From Blastococcus sp. Marseille-P5729 (GTDB lineage: Bacteria; Actinomycetota; Actinomycetes; Mycobacteriales; Antricoccaceae), in NCBI RefSeq assembly GCF_900292035.1, contig NZ_OMPO01000002.1, forward strand, positions 843,078-907,077: a stretch of 64,000 nt of DNA, written 5' to 3'. The translations under genes and the position numbers were made by a program. Below are positions 61,221-64,000 of the stretch, in pieces; position 1 is the stretch's first letter; every line of letters starts with the position of its first letter. The notes below the pieces were generated by a model, which did not search any database, had not been told where the DNA came from, and worked only from the letters and a program-made list of their open reading frames with translations.

Positions 61221-61735
61221 AACCCGATCCCGTCCAGCCGTTCGACCTGCTGCTCGGGGCATCCCGATTCGATCAGCCCGCGCAGCAGATCCTCGGCCGA
61301 GCCTTGCGGCAGCATGGCGTGCGGCTGCACCTCGACCCAGGGGGCGAGCACGAAGGCGCGCTCATGCGCTCGAGGATGCGGCAGGGTCAGGTCGGCGTCG
61401 TCCAGCCGGAGCGACCCGCCGTGCTCGTCGTCGTCGGCGTACACCGCGACCAGGTCGACGTCGAGGGTGCGCGGGCCCCACCGGACGTCGCGGGTGCGCG
61501 CGGCGGCCTCCTCGCAGCTGCGGGCCAGCGCAAGCCAGCCGCGGGCGTCAAGGCTCTCGTCGGCGGCGATGAGCACCGCGTTGTGGAAGGGGTCCTGCTC
61601 CACCCCGCCCCAGGGGGCGGTGCGGTAGATCGAGCTGGCGACCATCAGCCGGTTTCCGACTGCGGCGACGACCGAGCGCAGATGCTCGATGGAGTCTCCG
61701 ACGTTCGATCCGATCGACAGGACGGCGGTGGTCAT
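61217..61735 (-). CDS. folK: 2-amino-4-hydroxy-6-hydroxymethyldihydropteridine pyrophosphokinase
   Basis: The 172-aa protein has LSIGSNVGDSIEHL, SIYRTAPWGGVEQDPFHNAV, RDVRWGPRTLDVDLVAV and LPHPRAHERAFVLAPW, the full HPPK set including the Asp pair for magnesium. It makes the pyrophosphate ester used by FolP in folate synthesis. It starts at ATG 61735, overlapping the folB stop (ATGA). Confidence 0.96.
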   Translation of the reverse strand: MTTAVLSIGSNVGDSIEHLRSVVAAVGNRLMVASSIYRTAPWGGVEQDPFHNAVLIAADESLDARGWLALARSCEEAAARTRDVRWGPRTLDVDLVAVYADDDEHGGSLRLDDADLTLPHPRAHERAFVLAPWVEVQPHAMLPQGSAEDLLRGLIESGCPEQQVERLDGIGL

Positions 61736-62103
61736 CGGCGGCTCCTCCTGACGGTGACGGCGACATCGGCGAACTGGAGCGGGATCGGCGCCTGCGGCTT
61801 GTGCACGGTGATCTGCGCCCACTGCACCCGCTGGTACCCGAGCGCGACGTCCACCAGCTTGTGGGCAAGAGTCTCGATCAAGTCGTAGGGCTTGCCGGCC
61901 ACCGTTGCGGCGATCGCCTCGGCGAGCTCCCCGTAGTGCACGGTCTGAGCGAGGTCATCGGACCGCGCGGCGGGTGTCGTGTCGAGACCCAGGACCGCGT
62001 CGACCACGAAGGTCTGGCCTTCGCGGCGCTCCTGCTCGAACACGCCGTGATGCCCAGTGACCGCGAGGCCGGTCAGCCGGATCTCGTCCACGCTCCCGCT
62101 CAC
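61732..62103 (-). CDS. folB: Dihydroneopterin aldolase
   Basis: The 123-aa protein starts at GTG 62103 in a GTGA overlap with folP. It has LTGLAVTGHHGVFEQERREG, VHYGELAEAIAAT, LIETLAHKLVDVAL and VTVHKPQAPIPLQF-like ITVHKPQAPI, with the conserved Lys. It cleaves dihydroneopterin to the hydroxymethyl pterin. Confidence 0.95.
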   Translation of the reverse strand: MSGSVDEIRLTGLAVTGHHGVFEQERREGQTFVVDAVLGLDTTPAARSDDLAQTVHYGELAEAIAATVAGKPYDLIETLAHKLVDVALGYQRVQWAQITVHKPQAPIPLQFADVAVTVRRSRR

Positions 62104-62936
62104 GCGCGCCCGGCCTTCCATGCGGCGGCCACCTTCACGGCGTCCAGGGATGCCTGCACGTGGTGTGCGCGGACGCACCATGCCCCACCGATGGCCGACA
62201 GCGCAGAGATGGCGGTGGTGGCGTCCTCGCGACCACCGGGTGGTCGGGGCGTGCCATCCACGCTCAGCAGCGAGCCGAGGAAGGACTTGCGCGATGCTGC
62301 CACCAGCACCGGGTAGCCGGCGCCCACGAAGCGGTCGAGCCGGCTCAGCAGGGCCCAGTTGTGATCGGCGGTCTTCGCAAATCCCAGCCCCGGATCGATG
62401 ATGATCCGCTCGCGGCGGACGCCGGCCGCCAGCGCCTCGTCGACGCGGGTCAGCAGCTCCCGCAGGACGTCCTCGACGACGTCGTCGTACCGCGCGAAGG
62501 CCTGCATGTCGCGGGAGTGGGCCCGCCAGTGCATCAGGATGTAGGGGACGTCGAGCTCGGCAGCGGTGGGGTTCATCTCGGGGTCGGCGAGACCGCCCGA
62601 GACGTCGTTGATGATGGCGCACCCTGCCTCGATGGCGGCCCTGGCGACCGAGGCTCGCATGGTGTCGATCGACGTGGCGATGCCCTCGGCGCTGAGCGCT
62701 TCGATGACCGGGACTACGCGCGCGATCTCGACGTCCGCCGGGACCCGCTCGGCACCGGGACGAGTGGACTCGCCTCCGACGTCGATCAGGTCGGCGCCGA
62801 TCCGGTGCATCTGCAGTCCATGCTCGATGGCGCGGTCGGTCTGCAGGAAGCGGCCGCCGTCGCTGAAGGAGTCCGCGGTCACGTTCAGCACGCCCATCAC
62901 CAGCGAGCGGTCCGCGCTGGGCAGCGTCCGGGTCAT
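62100..62936 (-). CDS. folP: Dihydropteroate synthase
   Basis: The 278-aa TIM barrel has [73 protein letters not shown] and [11 protein letters not shown]. It condenses pterin pyrophosphate with p-aminobenzoate and is the sulfonamide target. It starts at ATG 62936, overlapping the folE stop. Confidence 0.96.
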   Translation of the reverse strand: MTRTLPSADRSLVMGVLNVTADSFSDGGRFLQTDRAIEHGLQMHRIGADLIDVGGESTRPGAERVPADVEIARVVPVIEALSAEGIATSIDTMRASVARAAIEAGCAIINDVSGGLADPEMNPTAAELDVPYILMHWRAHSRDMQAFARYDDVVEDVLRELLTRVDEALAAGVRRERIIIDPGLGFAKTADHNWALLSRLDRFVGAGYPVLVAASRKSFLGSLLSVDGTPRPPGGREDATTAISALSAIGGAWCVRAHHVQASLDAVKVAAAWKAGRA

Positions 62937-63508
62937 TGCGATCGGCCCGAGATGAGGCTGAGCGCCTCGGCGCGGGTTCGGCTGTCGCGCTGGAACACGC
63001 CCCGTACCGCGGACGTCGTCGTGCGGGAGCCGGGCTTGCGGATGCCGCGCATCGCCATGCACAGGTGCTCGGCCTCGATCACGACGATGACGCCGCTCGG
63101 ACTGAGTGCCTCGACCAGGGCGTCGGCGATCTGCGCTGTGAGCCGCTCCTGAATCTGCGGGCGCTTGGCGTAGAGGTCCGCCAGACGGGCCAGTTTCGAA
63201 AGTCCGGTGATGCGGCCGGACGCGCCCGGGATGTAGCCGATGTGCGCGACGCCGTGGAAGGGCACGAGGTGGTGCTCGCAGACGGAGTAGAGCTCGATGT
63301 CCTTGACCAGGATCAACTCGCGGTGGTCCTCGTTGAAGGTCCTGTGGAGCACCTCACGCGGATCGGCGTGCAACCCCGCAAACATCTCGGCGTACGCCCG
63401 AGCGACCCGGTCGGGGGTGTCGCGCAACCCCTCGCGGTCGGGGTCCTCCCCCACGGCCAGCAGCAGCTCGCGTACGGCGGCCGCGGCCCGGTCGTGGTCG
63501 ACGCTCAT
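62933..63508 (-). CDS. folE: GTP cyclohydrolase I
   Basis: The 191-aa protein has [39 protein letters not shown] (zinc Cys and His), [20 protein letters not shown] and [20 protein letters not shown] (second zinc Cys). It starts the folate pathway from GTP. Its ATG overlaps the stop of the upstream gene (ATGA). Confidence 0.96.
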   Translation of the reverse strand: MSVDHDRAAAAVRELLLAVGEDPDREGLRDTPDRVARAYAEMFAGLHADPREVLHRTFNEDHRELILVKDIELYSVCEHHLVPFHGVAHIGYIPGASGRITGLSKLARLADLYAKRPQIQERLTAQIADALVEALSPSGVIVVIEAEHLCMAMRGIRKPGSRTTTSAVRGVFQRDSRTRAEALSLISGRSQ

Positions 63509-63651
63509 CGCTTCTGGTCGTCGGGGGAGGGCGGGTTGAGCCACTCGTGGGGATACGGCGGCGGGACCGGCGGGCGGGCCGGCTCGTCAGTCGGCGGGGC
63601 CGGCGGGACCCGCGGCATCTGGGTGGGGGGGGCGCTGGGGTCGGCGTCCCG
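63505..63651 (-). CDS. ftsH: Proline-rich C-terminal tail, probably of FtsH (partial)
   Basis: The last 48 codons read a Pro/Arg-rich segment ending [16 protein letters not shown] and overlap folE by ATGA. Actinobacterial FtsH proteins often end in such Pro-rich tails, and ftsH commonly precedes folE. The ATPase/protease body is not in the window because the upstream sequence turns into G/C homopolymers. Identification is by gene order, so moderate. Confidence 0.5.
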   Translation of the reverse strand, partial: RDADPSAPPTQMPRVPPAPPTDEPARPPVPPPYPHEWLNPPSPDDQKR

Positions 63652-63858
63652 GGCCGCATGGCGGCCCCGTGGCGGGGGCCCTTTCTCGCCCTCCCGGGCC
63701 GGGGCTGGGGGGGGGCCCGGGGCCCGGGGGGGGGGTCCCGGGGCCGGGGGGGGCGGGCCGGGGGCCGGGGCGGGGGGGGCCGCCGCCCGGCCGCAGACCG
63801 CCCGGGCGCCCCCCGCGGGCCGGCGCCCCGCAAGGCTGTCCCTCTGGGGGGCGCCCGG
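63620..63858. other. Low-complexity G/C homopolymer stretch, probable artefact
   Basis: About 230 bp are made mostly of runs such as GGGGGGGGG, CCCGGGG and GGCCGGGG with almost no A or T. No codon structure, repeat unit or protein match is visible. It lies between the folate operon tail and an unrelated coding fragment, and looks like poor base calling or a forced join, not genuine sequence. Confidence 0.65.
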
Positions 63859-63859
63859 G

Positions 63860-64000
63860 CTGACCGAGTCACCCCCCGCCGATCTGCTGCAGCTGTTCGC
63901 GGAGTCGCTGGACGCCGGTGGTCCTCGCCCAGTGTCCGCCGTGTGGAACGACATGTCGCTGGCGATCCAGACCTCGTGGCACCCGCCGACCGAGGTCAAC
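63860..64000 (+). CDS. C-terminal fragment of a solute-binding (sugar ABC) protein (partial)
   Basis: The plus frame reads LTESPPADLLQLFAESLDAG, then GPRPVSAVWNDMSLAIQTSW and HPPTEVN to the window edge. The pattern A-R/G-P-R-P-V-S-x-V-W/Y-x-D-M/I-S-x-A-I-Q is typical of the C-terminal region of family 1 sugar-binding lipoproteins. It does not belong to the ftsH-fol operon. Only 47 residues are available, so the call is tentative. Confidence 0.45.
   Translation, partial: MTESPPADLLQLFAESLDAGGPRPVSAVWNDMSLAIQTSWHPPTEVN

Overview
The window is from a high-GC Gram-positive actinomycete. Evidence for this is GC-biased codons throughout, frequent GTG starts, TIGR03086/mycothiol-type and F420/flavin luciferase-like proteins, a DUF3180 gene behind folK, and a RosR-type regulator. 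The genus cannot be fixed from the sequence alone. Most genes look intact and many are translationally coupled by 4-bp ATGA/GTGA overlaps.

Layout. 1-7.9 kb is a decaying region. It holds a frameshifted CoA-transferase, a TauE permease remnant fused to a beheaded VapC-like PIN gene, an intact CMD-ECF41 sigma pair, an IS110-family element inserted in an already damaged FAD oxidoreductase gene, and a hydrolase fragment. 7.9-22 kb is mostly intact metabolism: selO, pntAB, a PIG-L deacetylase, two luciferase-like monooxygenases, ketopantoate-reductase-like and EEP proteins, a His-rich membrane protein with a DUF305 lipoprotein, a quinone-reductase-type GST, a tiny MerR HTH coupled to a GyrI-like protein, and an acyl-CoA dehydrogenase. 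22-26.5 kb is a coupled minus-strand glycan operon (ugd, two GT4 glycosyltransferases, an SGNH hydrolase). 26.7-35 kb carries a TipA-like MerR, a half trpF, lysS, GNAT, poxB, an SDR and a glutaminase with a STAS domain.

35.2-45.1 kb is a complete selenocysteine module. It has a formate dehydrogenase whose alpha subunit has an in-frame TGA (Sec190) with an adjacent SECIS-like hairpin, its FeS and NrfD-like subunits, selD, tRNA-Sec(UCA), selA and selB. A broken oxalate/formate-antiporter-like gene lies between nrfD and selD.

46-55.5 kb carries a Pls/PosA-type single-module NRPS with three membrane/hexapeptide segments, an M1 peptidase, a deaminase with an abnormal C-terminus, YihY, an anchored protein, a phosphopantetheinyl transferase (probable activator of the NRPS) and YaaA. 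55.6-57.5 kb holds a beta-carbonic anhydrase and a divergent rosR-like/yceI pair. 18-bp RosR-type operators occur here and also upstream of the GST gene and one monooxygenase gene, implying a small oxidant-responsive regulon within the window. 58-63.6 kb has a secreted 5'-nucleotidase and the folE-folP-folB-folK-DUF3180 operon behind a proline-rich tail, probably FtsH.

The last ~350 bp contain an implausible G/C homopolymer stretch followed by what looks like the C-terminus of an unrelated sugar-binding protein, so the right edge may be a chimeric join. Long imperfect palindromes and a REP-like motif recur between genes, and several sit at the broken ends of truncated genes.
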